NCBI RefSeq assembly: GCF_025642975.1
Contig: NZ_JANZKJ010000001.1
Coordinates: 806,001-870,000, forward strand
From: Pseudomonas sp. RIT-PI-S
GTDB taxonomy: Bacteria > Pseudomonadota > Gammaproteobacteria > Pseudomonadales > Pseudomonadaceae
Direction: 5' to 3'
Length of the DNA: 64,000 bases
Position 1 is the first letter of the stretch; each line of letters starts with the position of its first letter. Made by a program: the position numbers and the translations under genes. The notes below the pieces were generated by a model that was not told the origin of the DNA, searched no databases, and saw nothing but the letters and a program-made list of their open reading frames with translations. Positions 55,946-64,000 of the stretch are shown piece by piece.

Positions 55946-55964
55946 TTGCGTCTTGTTGGCGATT

Positions 55965-55985
55965 TTGCAAAGAAGTTGCAAAGAA
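55965..55985 (+). repeat. Direct repeat TTGCAAAGAA upstream of cheY
   Basis: TTGCAAAGAA is present at 55965-55974 and 55976-55985, an 11-bp step (about one helical turn). It lies about 140 bp before the cheY start. Could be a regulator-binding pair. The rest of the 231-bp gap has no clear promoter of the sigma54 or sigma28 type. Confidence 0.45.
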
Positions 55986-56122
55986 TGCTGGAACGGTGCG
56001 ACGGCTGTGTGATATCACCGCCCGCCACGCCTGCTCAGGCAGTCGTACAGGTTGTGCAATAACGGATTCGATTGACTGCGCGCTCCGGGAGCGGGCGCGT
56101 TTGAGACTGCTTGGAGGTCTAC

Positions 56123-56509
56123 TTGGACAAGAACATGAAAATCCTCATCGTTGATGATTTCTCGACGATGAGGCGGATCATTAAAAACCTGCTGCGCGAC
56201 CTTGGCTTCACGAACACTTCCGAAGCCGACGACGGCAACACTGCCTTGCCCATGCTCGAAAGCGGCAACTTCGACTTCCTGGTAACCGACTGGAACATGC
56301 CTGGCATGACCGGTATCGAGTTGCTGCGTAAGGTGCGTGCCAACGATCGCCTCAAGCACCTGCCGGTGCTGATGGTCACCGCCGAAGCCAAGCGCGAGCA
56401 GATCATCGAAGCGGCCCAGGCCGGGGTTAACGGCTATGTGGTCAAGCCCTTCACCGCGCAAGTGCTCAAAGAGAAGATTGAAAAAATCTTCGAGCGCGTT
56501 AACAGCTGA
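56123..56509 (+). CDS. cheY: Chemotaxis response regulator CheY
   Basis: Single-domain response regulator that binds FliM when phosphorylated. Features: [21 protein letters not shown], the acceptor Asp in [13 protein letters not shown], the conserved Thr in MVTAEAK, and the Lys in [11 protein letters not shown] 56123 is placed 5 bases after GGAGG (56113-56117), giving a 128-aa protein starting MDKNMKIL. Pseudomonas CheY is often annotated from ATG 56135 (124 aa), which lacks a well-spaced ribosome site. Confidence 0.93.
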   Translation: MDKNMKILIVDDFSTMRRIIKNLLRDLGFTNTSEADDGNTALPMLESGNFDFLVTDWNMPGMTGIELLRKVRANDRLKHLPVLMVTAEAKREQIIEAAQAGVNGYVVKPFTAQVLKEKIEKIFERVNS

Positions 56510-56527
56510 GGCCGCACAGGGGGCGCT

Positions 56528-57316
56528 ATGGAGTCCAGTAATCTGCCGTTGGGTGACTTCGAGTCGACCCTGAAAACCCATGCCCGTCAGTTGGTCGATA
56601 GCCTTGAAGCAGGGCGGTTCGGCGAGGCCGTGCAACTTATCAACGAATTGAACCAGGCGCGCGACCAGGGGTTGTACCAGGAAGTGGGCAAGCTGACCCG
56701 CGAACTGCACAGCGCCATCGTCAACTTCCAGATCGACCCGCGCTCTCCCAAGGCGGAGGAGGTCTCGCAGATCACCGACGCCACCGAGCGCCTGGCGTAT
56801 GTGGTTCGGCTCACCGAAAACGCCGCCAATCGCACCATGGACCTGGTGGAAGAAAGCACCCCGGTGGTACAGAGCCTGGGTGAAGAGGCGCGCACGCTGC
56901 GTGCCGATTGGCAACAGTTCATGAGCCGACGCGTGGACGTGGGCGAGTTCCGCGACCTGGTCAAGCGTATCGACGGCTTCCTGACGCGTAGCGAGAGCGA
57001 TGCGGGCGAGCTGTCCGCCAAGCTCAATGACATTCTGCTCGCCCAGGATTACCAGGACCTCACGGGCCAGGTGATCAAGCGCGTGACCGCCCTGGTCACC
57101 GATGTCGAGGCAAACCTGCTCAAGCTGGTGCTCATGGCCAGCCAGGTAGACCGCGTTGCGGGTATCCAACACGACGCCGAAAGCCTCATTCCGCAAAATA
57201 ATCCGGAAAAAGATCCCTCTCGGGGTGAAGGTCCGCAAATTCATGCCGATAAGCGTGAAGACGTCGTATCCGGTCAGGACGATGTGGACGACCTGCTGTC
57301 CAGCCTGGGCTTCTAA
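56528..57316 (+). CDS. cheZ: CheY-P phosphatase CheZ
   Basis: CheY-P phosphatase (262 aa). The long helical hairpin includes RTMDLVEESTPVVQSL and the catalytic segment LAQDYQDLTGQVIKRV. The C-terminal CheY-binding helix is DVDDLLSSLGF. ATG 56528 is 18 bp after cheY. Confidence 0.96.
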   Translation: MESSNLPLGDFESTLKTHARQLVDSLEAGRFGEAVQLINELNQARDQGLYQEVGKLTRELHSAIVNFQIDPRSPKAEEVSQITDATERLAYVVRLTENAANRTMDLVEESTPVVQSLGEEARTLRADWQQFMSRRVDVGEFRDLVKRIDGFLTRSESDAGELSAKLNDILLAQDYQDLTGQVIKRVTALVTDVEANLLKLVLMASQVDRVAGIQHDAESLIPQNNPEKDPSRGEGPQIHADKREDVVSGQDDVDDLLSSLGF

Positions 57317-57400
57317 GCCCGGCCTGGCAGGTTCTCGAACAGGCGCTGAATCGCGCTATCCGGGCCGGATGCCATTTACGCAAATTCAGGGAGCACCCAA

Positions 57401-59611
57401 ATGAGCTTCGGCGCCGATGAAGAAATCCTCCAGGACTTCCTGGTAGAGGCCGGCGAGATCCTCGAGCAGTTGTCCGAGCAGTTGGTCGAGCTGGAAAGCC
57501 GACCTGACGACGCGGATCTGCTCAATGCGATTTTTCGTGGTTTCCATACCGTCAAGGGCGGCGCGGGCTTCCTCCAGCTCAACGAGCTGGTCGAGTGCTG
57601 CCATATCGCCGAAAACGTGTTCGACATCCTGCGCAAAGGCGAGCGCCGCGTGGACGCCGAACTCATGGACGTGGTGCTCGAAGCGCTGGACACGGTCAAC
57701 AGCATGTTTGGCCAGGTCCGTGAGCGCTCGCCGCTGACCCCCGCCACTCGTGAATTGCTGGCCGCCCTGGCCCGCCTGGCCGAGCCGGCCAGTGCGCAGC
57801 CTGCCCCGGTAGAAGCGCCGGCCCCAGCCCCGGTTGCCGCGCCTGAACCCGCGCCGGTAGCGGATGAGCGCTTCGATGCGCTGGTCGATAGCCTCGATAG
57901 CGTGCCGGCCGAAGCCGCCGCTGGCGACGAAATCACCGACTCCGAATTCGAATCCCTGCTTGACCAGCTGCACGGCAAGGGCCAGTTCGCCCCTGACGCC
58001 TTGGCAGCCACGCCAGCTGAAGCCGCGACGCCCGCACCGGGTGACGAGATCACTGACGCTGAATTCGAGGCGCTGCTGGACCAACTGCATGGCAAGGGAA
58101 GCTTTGCCACCGATAACCTGCCGGGTGCGGCCGCCGCGCCAGCTCCACAGGCACCTGCCGCCGCGCCGGCCGCAGCCGGTGGCGAGCTGATCACCGATAA
58201 CGAATTCGAAGCCTTGCTCGACCAGCTCCACGGCAAAGGCAAGTTCAGCGCCGAAACCCCGGCGGCCGAGGCTCCAGCCAAACCGGCAGCCCCTGCCGCC
58301 GCGAAACCCGCGGCCGCTCCGGCACCGGCCGCGCCACAACCGGCCAAGGCCGAGCCCCCCCGCGCGGCGGCGCCCGCTCCAGCAGCGGCGCCCGCAGCGG
58401 CGCGGCCAGCAGCAGCGGGTGACAAGCCCGCCGCCAGTGAAGCGGAAACCACCGTGCGCGTGGACACGGCGCGGCTGGACGAAATCATGAACATGGTGGG
58501 CGAGCTGGTGCTGGTGCGTAACCGCCTGGTGCGCCTGGGCCTCAACAGCGGCGACGAAGCCATGTCCAAGGCCGTCTCCAACCTGGACGTGGTCACGGCC
58601 GACCTGCAGACCGCGGTCATGAAAACCCGCATGCAGCCGATCAAAAAGGTGTTCGGGCGCTTCCCACGGCTCGTTCGCGACCTGGCACGCCAGCTCAAGA
58701 AAGAAATCAACCTGGAGCTGGTGGGCGAAGAAACCGACCTGGACAAAAACCTGGTGGAGGCACTGGCCGACCCGCTGGTCCACTTGGTGCGCAACGCGGT
58801 CGACCATGGCGTGGAAATGCCCGAGGAACGCGAAGAGTCCGGCAAGGCGCGTTCGGGCAAGGTGGTGTTGTCTGCCGAGCAGGAAGGCGACCACATCCTG
58901 CTGTCGATTTCCGACGACGGCAAGGGCATGGACCCAGCCGTACTCCGTGCCAAGGCAGTGGAGAAGGGCCTGATGGACAAGGACGCCGCCGATCGGCTGT
59001 CCGAGTCCGACTGCTACAACCTGATCTTCGCGCCGGGCTTCTCTACCAAGACGGAAATCTCCGACGTGTCCGGCCGCGGCGTGGGCATGGACGTGGTGAA
59101 AACCAAAATTTCCCAGCTCAACGGCTCGATCAATATCTACTCGGCCAAAGGCCAGGGTTCGAAGATCGTCATCAAGGTGCCGCTGACCCTGGCGATCATG
59201 CCGACGCTGATGGTGATGCTCGGCAACCAGGCTTTCGCCTTCCCTCTGGTGAGCGTCAACGAAATCTTCCACCTGGACCTGTCCCGCACCAACGTGGTCG
59301 ACGGCCAGGAAGTGGTGATCGTGCGCGACAAGGCGCTGCCATTGTTCTACCTCAAGCGCTGGCTGGTGCCTGGCGCGCAAGACAGCGAGCAACACGAGGG
59401 CCACGTGGTGATCCTCTCGGTGGGCACCCAGCGCATCGGTTTCGTGGTCGACCAGTTGGTAGGGCAGGAAGAAGTGGTCATCAAGCCTTTGGGCAAGATG
59501 CTCCAGGGCACGCCCGGAATGTCGGGCGCGACCATAACCGGTGACGGTCGCATCGCCCTGATTCTGGATGTTCCGAGCATGCTCAAGCGCTACGCCGCCC
59601 GGCGTATCTGA
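57401..59611 (+). CDS. cheA: Chemotaxis histidine kinase CheA
   Basis: Kinase of 736 aa. The HPt domain (residues 1-105) has His49 in AIFRGFHTVKGGAGF. A long Ala/Pro linker (about 130-345) contains three copies of a motif of form EITDxEFExLLDQLHGKG at about 175-197, 214-235 and 261-283. It replaces a normal P2 domain. Then come the dimerisation (about 350-420), HATPase (LVHLVRNAVDHGVEMPEER, SGRGVGMDVV) and CheW-like (about 600-730) domains. The linker motifs resemble the region that in Vibrio CheA binds ParP (inference). Confidence 0.95.
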   Translation: MSFGADEEILQDFLVEAGEILEQLSEQLVELESRPDDADLLNAIFRGFHTVKGGAGFLQLNELVECCHIAENVFDILRKGERRVDAELMDVVLEALDTVNSMFGQVRERSPLTPATRELLAALARLAEPASAQPAPVEAPAPAPVAAPEPAPVADERFDALVDSLDSVPAEAAAGDEITDSEFESLLDQLHGKGQFAPDALAATPAEAATPAPGDEITDAEFEALLDQLHGKGSFATDNLPGAAAAPAPQAPAAAPAAAGGELITDNEFEALLDQLHGKGKFSAETPAAEAPAKPAAPAAAKPAAAPAPAAPQPAKAEPPRAAAPAPAAAPAAARPAAAGDKPAASEAETTVRVDTARLDEIMNMVGELVLVRNRLVRLGLNSGDEAMSKAVSNLDVVTADLQTAVMKTRMQPIKKVFGRFPRLVRDLARQLKKEINLELVGEETDLDKNLVEALADPLVHLVRNAVDHGVEMPEEREESGKARSGKVVLSAEQEGDHILLSISDDGKGMDPAVLRAKAVEKGLMDKDAADRLSESDCYNLIFAPGFSTKTEISDVSGRGVGMDVVKTKISQLNGSINIYSAKGQGSKIVIKVPLTLAIMPTLMVMLGNQAFAFPLVSVNEIFHLDLSRTNVVDGQEVVIVRDKALPLFYLKRWLVPGAQDSEQHEGHVVILSVGTQRIGFVVDQLVGQEEVVIKPLGKMLQGTPGMSGATITGDGRIALILDVPSMLKRYAARRI

Positions 59612-59660
59612 TACCGCCGCCGCCGGCCCGTGAGGGTTGGCGGCCCGTAACGGAGTAACT

Positions 59661-60800
59661 ATGGCAGTCACAGTACTGGTGGTGGACGATTCCGGTTTTT
59701 TCCGCCGCCGCCTCTCGGAAATTCTGTCTCAGGACAGCAACATCAAGGTTGTGGGCACGGCCACCAATGGCCGCGAAGCCATCGACCAAGCTGTCTCGCT
59801 TAAACCCGACGTGATCACCATGGACTACGAGATGCCGATGATGGATGGCATCACGGCAGTCCGCCATATCATGCAGCGGTGCCCCACACCCGTGCTGATG
59901 TTTTCCTCGCTTACCCACGAAGGCGCCCGGGTTACCCTGGATGCGCTGGATGCGGGTGCCGTGGACTTTCTGCCGAAGAACTTCGAAGACATTTCGCGCA
60001 ACCCGGATAAAGTCCGCCAGTTGTTGTGCGAAAAAGTGCATTCCATAGCGCGGAGCAATCGCCGCTTCAGCTCGCCCGTGGCGGCTGCTCCCGCCACCGC
60101 CACCGCTCCCTCGCCGGCGCCCCGCGAACCGTTGACCAGCAGCCGCCCGGCACCACGTCCCCTGGCCACGCCACCCCCCGCGCCAGCGACCGCGCCCCGT
60201 GCAGCGGCGCCTGCCACCAGCGGCGCGCCGCGCCGCAAGGCCTACAAGCTGTTGGCTATCGGCACGTCAACCGGCGGTCCAGTGGCGCTGCAGAAGGTGC
60301 TGACCCAACTCCCCGCCAATTTCCCGGCACCCATCGTGCTGATCCAGCACATGCCCGCGGCATTTACTGGGGCCTTCGCCGAACGGCTCGACAAGCTGTG
60401 CCGTATCAACGTGAAGGAAGCCCAGGACGGCGACCAATTGCGCCCAGGGCTCGCTCTGCTGGCCCCAGGTGGCAAGCAGATGATGGTCGACGCCCGTGGC
60501 GTGGTGAAAATCCTCCCCGGGGACGAGCGCCTCAACTACAAGCCCTGCGTGGACATCACCTTCGGCTCGGCAGCGAAATCCTTCGGTGACAAGGTGCTGG
60601 CGGTAGTGCTCACCGGCATGGGCGCCGACGGCCGAGAAGGCGCCCGCTTGCTCAAGCAGAGCGGTAGCCAGGTATGGGCCCAGGATGAGGCCAGCAGCGT
60701 GATCTATGGCATGCCCATGGCCGTCGCCAAGGCCGGCCTGGCGGATGCGATTTACAGCCTCGACGACATGGGCCGTTACCTGGCGGAGGCCTGCCAGTAA
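59661..60800 (+). CDS. cheB: Chemoreceptor methylesterase CheB
   Basis: Receptor methylesterase and glutamine deamidase (379 aa). The receiver domain (residues 1-125) begins [17 protein letters not shown] and has [13 protein letters not shown] and the Lys in VDFLPKNF. A Pro/Ala-rich linker covers about 140-190. The esterase domain has the Ser in [14 protein letters not shown], His in [13 protein letters not shown] and Asp in [15 protein letters not shown] 59661 has CGGAG upstream. The stop shares one base with motC (TAATG). Confidence 0.96.
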   Translation: MAVTVLVVDDSGFFRRRLSEILSQDSNIKVVGTATNGREAIDQAVSLKPDVITMDYEMPMMDGITAVRHIMQRCPTPVLMFSSLTHEGARVTLDALDAGAVDFLPKNFEDISRNPDKVRQLLCEKVHSIARSNRRFSSPVAAAPATATAPSPAPREPLTSSRPAPRPLATPPPAPATAPRAAAPATSGAPRRKAYKLLAIGTSTGGPVALQKVLTQLPANFPAPIVLIQHMPAAFTGAFAERLDKLCRINVKEAQDGDQLRPGLALLAPGGKQMMVDARGVVKILPGDERLNYKPCVDITFGSAAKSFGDKVLAVVLTGMGADGREGARLLKQSGSQVWAQDEASSVIYGMPMAVAKAGLADAIYSLDDMGRYLAEACQ

Positions 60801-61540
60801 TGGACGTGCTTAGCCTCATAGGGATCATTCTGGCCTTCGTGGCCATCGTGGGTGGCAACTTCCTCGAAGGCGGCCACCTGCCGTCCCTGCTCAATGGCCC
60901 GGCCGGGCTGATCGTGCTGGGCGGCACCCTGGCCGCGGCGCTGCTGCAAACGCCGATCAGCGCCTTCAAGCGCTCGCTGCAGATCCTCCCATGGATTTTT
61001 TTCCCGCCTCGCGTTGACCTCCCAGGTGGCATCGACCGGGTAGTGGGCTGGAGCCTCGTGGCACGCAAAGAAGGCTTGCTGGGGCTTGAAAGCGTGGCCG
61101 ACACCGAGCCGGACAGCTATGCCCGCAAGGGCCTGCAACTGCTGGTGGACGGCGCCGAGCCAGAGGCCATCCGCAGCATCCTCGAGCTGGATTTCTTCAC
61201 CCAGGAGAACCGCGACGTACAAGCCGCCAAGGTATACGAGTGCATGGGTGGCTATGCGCCTACCATCGGCATCATCGGCGCGGTGATGGGGCTGATCCAT
61301 GTGATGGGTAACCTGGCCGACCCTTCCCAGCTGGGAAGTGGCATAGCAGTTGCTTTCGTAGCCACTATCTACGGTGTGGCGTCAGCCAACCTGGTGCTGC
61401 TGCCCGTCGCCAACAAACTCAAGGCGCTGGCGCAGCGCCAGTCCCGCTACCGGGAAATGCTCCTTGAGGGGCTGCTCTCGATCGCGGAAGGCGAAAACCC
61501 CCGGTCCATCGAACTGAAGCTGCAGGGCTTCATGGAGTAA
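60800..61540 (+). CDS. motC: Flagellar stator protein MotC (MotA-like)
   Basis: Stator subunit (246 aa), the second stator set of Pseudomonas, used for swarming and under high load. The four-helix membrane plan is visible: LSLIGIILAFVAIVGGNFLEGG, PAGLIVLGGTLAAALLQ, and YAPTIGIIGAVMGLIHVMGNLADPSQLGSGIAVAFVATIYGVASANLVLLPVANKL. It overlaps cheB by one base and lies 3 bp before motD. Confidence 0.95.
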   Translation: MDVLSLIGIILAFVAIVGGNFLEGGHLPSLLNGPAGLIVLGGTLAAALLQTPISAFKRSLQILPWIFFPPRVDLPGGIDRVVGWSLVARKEGLLGLESVADTEPDSYARKGLQLLVDGAEPEAIRSILELDFFTQENRDVQAAKVYECMGGYAPTIGIIGAVMGLIHVMGNLADPSQLGSGIAVAFVATIYGVASANLVLLPVANKLKALAQRQSRYREMLLEGLLSIAEGENPRSIELKLQGFME

Positions 61541-61543
61541 TTG

Positions 61544-62425
61544 ATGCGTCGTCGCCGGGTCACCGAAGAGCACGAGAATCACGAACGCTGGCTGGTGTCC
61601 TACGCGGATTTCATCACCTTGCTGTTTGCCTTCTTCGTGGTGATGTACTCGATCTCTTCGATCAACGAGGGCAAGTACAAAGTGCTGTCCGACGCGCTGG
61701 TAGGGGTGTTCAACGAACAGCAGCGCAGCATCAATCCTATCCCCATCGGTGACGAGCGCCCACGGACCACGCAGCCGGTAACCCCGCTCAATACCGAGAG
61801 CGACGAGCCGGATGCCGCCGTGGCGGCCGCCAACCCCTTGCAAACGATTGCCGATGACGTGCGCAACGCCTTTGGCGACCTCATCGCCGCCGACCAGTTG
61901 ACGGTCCGCGGCAACGAGCTGTGGATCGAGATCGAGCTCAAGTCTGGCTTGCTCTTCGGCAGCGGCGACGCGATCCCCAGCGACCGCGCGTTCACCATCA
62001 TCGAGAAGGTCGCGGGCATCCTGCAGCCGTTCGCCAACCCAGTTCACGTGGAAGGTTTCACCGATAACCAACCTATCCGCACCGCCCAGTACCCCACCAA
62101 CTGGGAGCTGTCTTCGGCGCGGGCGTCGAGCATCGTGCGCATGCTCGCCATGGATGGCATCGACCCCGGCCGCCTGGCGGCCGTGGGCTATGGTGAATAT
62201 CAACCGGTGGCGGGAAACGACAGCGCCGACGGCCGTGCCCGGAATCGCCGGGTGGTTCTGGTGATTTCCCGCAACCTGGAAGTGCGCCGTAGCCTGACGG
62301 GCTCCGGCACCGCCAACGCAACGCCGGATGCGGCGCTCAAGCGTGCTGGCACACAAAGTGCACCGTCCGGAACAACGCAGCCGGTGAAGGGGCAAGCTGT
62401 CAAAACCCCGTCGCCGACGTTGTAA
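61544..62425 (+). CDS. motD: Flagellar stator protein MotD (MotB-like)
   Basis: Stator subunit (293 aa) with a single N-terminal membrane helix. WLVSYADFITLLFAFFVVMYSIS contains the proton-carrying Asp. The OmpA/MotB peptidoglycan-binding domain covers about 110-245 (VHVEGFTDNQPI, NWELSSARASSIVRML, AVGYGEYQPVA, RARNRRVVLVI). The C-terminal tail is Ser/Thr/Ala-rich. ATG 61544 is preferred to the TTG 3 bp earlier. Confidence 0.95.
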   Translation: MRRRRVTEEHENHERWLVSYADFITLLFAFFVVMYSISSINEGKYKVLSDALVGVFNEQQRSINPIPIGDERPRTTQPVTPLNTESDEPDAAVAAANPLQTIADDVRNAFGDLIAADQLTVRGNELWIEIELKSGLLFGSGDAIPSDRAFTIIEKVAGILQPFANPVHVEGFTDNQPIRTAQYPTNWELSSARASSIVRMLAMDGIDPGRLAAVGYGEYQPVAGNDSADGRARNRRVVLVISRNLEVRRSLTGSGTANATPDAALKRAGTQSAPSGTTQPVKGQAVKTPSPTL

Positions 62426-62448
62426 ATCAGTTATCGGGACCCGTACAC

Positions 62449-63237
62449 ATGAGAGTCTGGGCAATTGCCAATCAGAAAGGTGGCGTCGGCAAGACCACCA
62501 CGACCATTGCCCTCGCCGGCCTGCTGGCCGATGCGGGCAAGCGCGTGGTCGTGGTCGATCTCGACCCGCACGGCTCAATGACCAGTTACTTCGGCAACGA
62601 TCCTGATGGCCAGGAGCACAGTTGCTTCGACCTGTTCTTGCACAAGGGTAATGTGCCTGAGGGCTTGCCTGGCCAACTGTTGTTGCCCACCACGGATGAG
62701 CGCATCTCCTTGCTGCCGTCGAGCACTGCACTGGCCACCCTGGAGCGCCAATCGCCCGGGCAGAGCGGGCTGGGCCTGGTGATCGCCAAGGCGCTGGCGC
62801 AGCTGTGGCAGGATTTCGACTATGCCCTGATCGATAGCCCACCACTGCTCGGCGTGTTGATGGTCAATGCCCTGGCGGCCAGCCAGCAGCTGGTGGTGCC
62901 GGTGCAGACCGAACATCTAGCGGTGAACGGCCTCGAACGCATGGTCAATACGCTGACCATGATCAACCGCTCCCGCAAGCAGCCGCTGCCCTACAGCATT
63001 GTGCCCACCCTGTTCGACCGTCGTACGCAAGCGTCCCTGGGCACGCTCAAGGTGCTGCGTGACCGTTGGCAAGGCAGCGTGTGGGAGGGCTACATCCCCG
63101 TGGATACGCGCTTGCGCGATGCCAGCCGTGCCGGTATGACGCCGTCGCGCTTCGATCCCAAAAGCCGCGGCGTGATCGCCTACCGCGCCTTGCTCAAGCA
63201 TTTGCTTGGCCAGCAACTTCTGACCCAGGTGGCCTGA
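62449..63237 (+). CDS. parC: ParA-like ATPase for polar chemotaxis arrays (ParC)
   Basis: ParA/Soj-type ATPase (262 aa). The deviant Walker A is NQKGGVGKTTTTIALAG (residues about 8-24), followed by VVVVDLDPHGSMTSYF and YALIDSPPLLGVL. In Vibrio and P. aeruginosa this protein positions chemotaxis arrays at the pole. It lies next to the ParP-like gene, 1 bp away, supporting this over plasmid partition. Confidence 0.88.
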   Translation: MRVWAIANQKGGVGKTTTTIALAGLLADAGKRVVVVDLDPHGSMTSYFGNDPDGQEHSCFDLFLHKGNVPEGLPGQLLLPTTDERISLLPSSTALATLERQSPGQSGLGLVIAKALAQLWQDFDYALIDSPPLLGVLMVNALAASQQLVVPVQTEHLAVNGLERMVNTLTMINRSRKQPLPYSIVPTLFDRRTQASLGTLKVLRDRWQGSVWEGYIPVDTRLRDASRAGMTPSRFDPKSRGVIAYRALLKHLLGQQLLTQVA

Positions 63238-63238
63238 G

Positions 63239-64000
63239 ATGAGCCGTCCCGTAGATATCCCCCGGCGCCCGCGGCAGGCCTTGCAGTCCTACCTGGACGG
63301 GCTGTTGCAGGAAGCCACCGAGGACTGGGCCGTGGAGCCTGCGTCGGTCACGGATATCGCGCCGCCGGCTGTTGCGCCTGTGCCCGTAACGCCGGTGGTG
63401 GCCCTGGCGCCTGTGCTTGCGGCGGTGCCGATAGAGCCTGAGCCTGCGTTGATCGATGAGTTCGAGGCCGCGGTGCTCGAAGAGCAGGTGCGTGATGCGC
63501 GCCTGCACCACCCGATGCCTAAGGCAGAACCGCGCCGCGCGCTGGCGCAGCCGCTGGTCGAGAACGAACCCGCAGCGCGCTTCGAAGAGCCTAGCCTGTG
63601 GATCGGCCCGTCGCTGTTGCCACAAGTTTCCCCACAAATCCTCGAAGAGGCGTTGGCACCCGAGCATGCGCCGCTGCCTGTAGCCATGCCGGTGCCTGTT
63701 GCGCCGGTGGCCGAAGCGGCACCGGCGACGCCGATGATTGCCGAGCCGATGGAAAGCACGCCGGTTGCCGCCTTGCAACCCAACTTGACGGGCCAACCTG
63801 GCGGCCCGGCCACGCCTGTGGAGGAGGGGGTGCCTGCGTGGGCCGGCGAGCCCTTCGAGTGCCTGCTGTTCGATGTCGCGGGGCTTACCCTGGCTGTGCC
63901 GCTGGTATGCCTGGGCTCCATCTACCCCTTGGCGGGGCAGGAGCTGACGCCGTTGTTCGGCCAGCCAGAATGGTTCCTCGGCCTGCTGCCCAGCCACAGT
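63239..64000 (+). CDS. parP: ParP-like CheW-domain protein (3' end missing)
   Basis: Starts MSRPVDIPRRPRQALQSYLDGLL at ATG 63239 and is open to the window edge (254 residues). It has a short N-terminal helix, a long Pro/Ala/Val-rich variable linker (residues about 45-195), and the start of a CheW-like domain (EPFECLLFDVAGLTLAVPLVCLGSIYPL). ParP of Vibrio carries such a C-terminal array-integration domain that binds CheA and ParC. Truncation is only because the window ends. Confidence 0.85.
   Translation, partial: MSRPVDIPRRPRQALQSYLDGLLQEATEDWAVEPASVTDIAPPAVAPVPVTPVVALAPVLAAVPIEPEPALIDEFEAAVLEEQVRDARLHHPMPKAEPRRALAQPLVENEPAARFEEPSLWIGPSLLPQVSPQILEEALAPEHAPLPVAMPVPVAPVAEAAPATPMIAEPMESTPVAALQPNLTGQPGGPATPVEEGVPAWAGEPFECLLFDVAGLTLAVPLVCLGSIYPLAGQELTPLFGQPEWFLGLLPSHS

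Noticed and set aside
57386..59671. 761-residue antisense frame over cheA
   Set aside because: Gly/Arg-rich mirror of the Ala/Pro-rich CheA linker; no family features.

Overview
The window is an almost complete polar-flagellum and chemotaxis supercluster from a Pseudomonas chromosome. The evidence is the gene order (flgE to flgL, a flagellin-glycosylation block, fliC-flaG-fliD-fliS-fliT, fleQ-fleSR, fliEFGHIJ, an HptB module, fliK, fliLMNOPQR-flhB-flhA-flhF-fleN-fliA, cheYZAB, motCD, parC, parP). The presence of FleQ, FleN, FlhF and MotCD, the 282-residue flagellin, REP elements with a GCGGGC...GCCCGC core, and the high GC content agree. The flagellin resembles P. syringae/P. fluorescens/P. 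putida-type short flagellins; species cannot be assigned from this alone. The window opens inside flgE and closes inside parP.

Layout. 1-10169: hook, rod, P/L-ring and hook-filament junction genes (flgE partial, a small secreted protein, flgFGHIJKL). 10170-23019: an accessory block between flgL and fliC. It holds two giant multidomain glycosyltransferases, a minus-strand pair (DegT-family aminotransferase and an ATP-grasp/HAD fusion), a FabH-like ketosynthase, a Maf/DUF115 protein and an 88-aa ORF. 23309-26999: flagellin, FlaG, cap protein and two export chaperones. 27192-31413: the regulators FleQ, FleS and FleR. 31512-37343: MS ring, C-ring and export ATPase. 37431-39811: STAS protein, PP2C response regulator and HPt protein (HsbA/HsbR/HptB-like). 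39902-41371: fliK. 41400-44390 (minus strand): a 996-aa toxin-like protein with a large-clostridial-toxin type glycosyltransferase domain, lying between fliK and fliL. 44546-49976: C-ring, export gate and flhB. 49998-50484: a tandem REPIN-like array. 50695-55891: flhA, flhF, fleN, fliA. 56123-64000: chemotaxis core, second stator and polar-array positioning proteins.

Regulation visible in the sequence. Matches to the sigma54 -24/-12 pattern (GG-N10-GC) lie before flgF, the first glycosyltransferase, the minus-strand aminotransferase operon, fleS, fliE, fliL and flhA, with a degenerate one before fliD. This fits the known FleQ/RpoN hierarchy. It also suggests the glycosylation genes are built into the flagellar regulon on both strands. 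A near-perfect sigma28 (FliA) site precedes fliS.

Most notable: (1) the TcdB-like glycosyltransferase toxin gene lying antisense between fliK and fliL, with the catalytic D-R-D-D spacing of clostridial glucosylating toxins; (2) a flagellin-glycan block whose enzyme set (amino-sugar aminotransferase, C-H-N ketosynthase, ATP-grasp/HAD fusion) predicts an acylated amino sugar; (3) a four-copy 117-bp REPIN-like array between flhB and flhA; (4) a triplicated motif in the CheA linker that may be the docking site for ParP.
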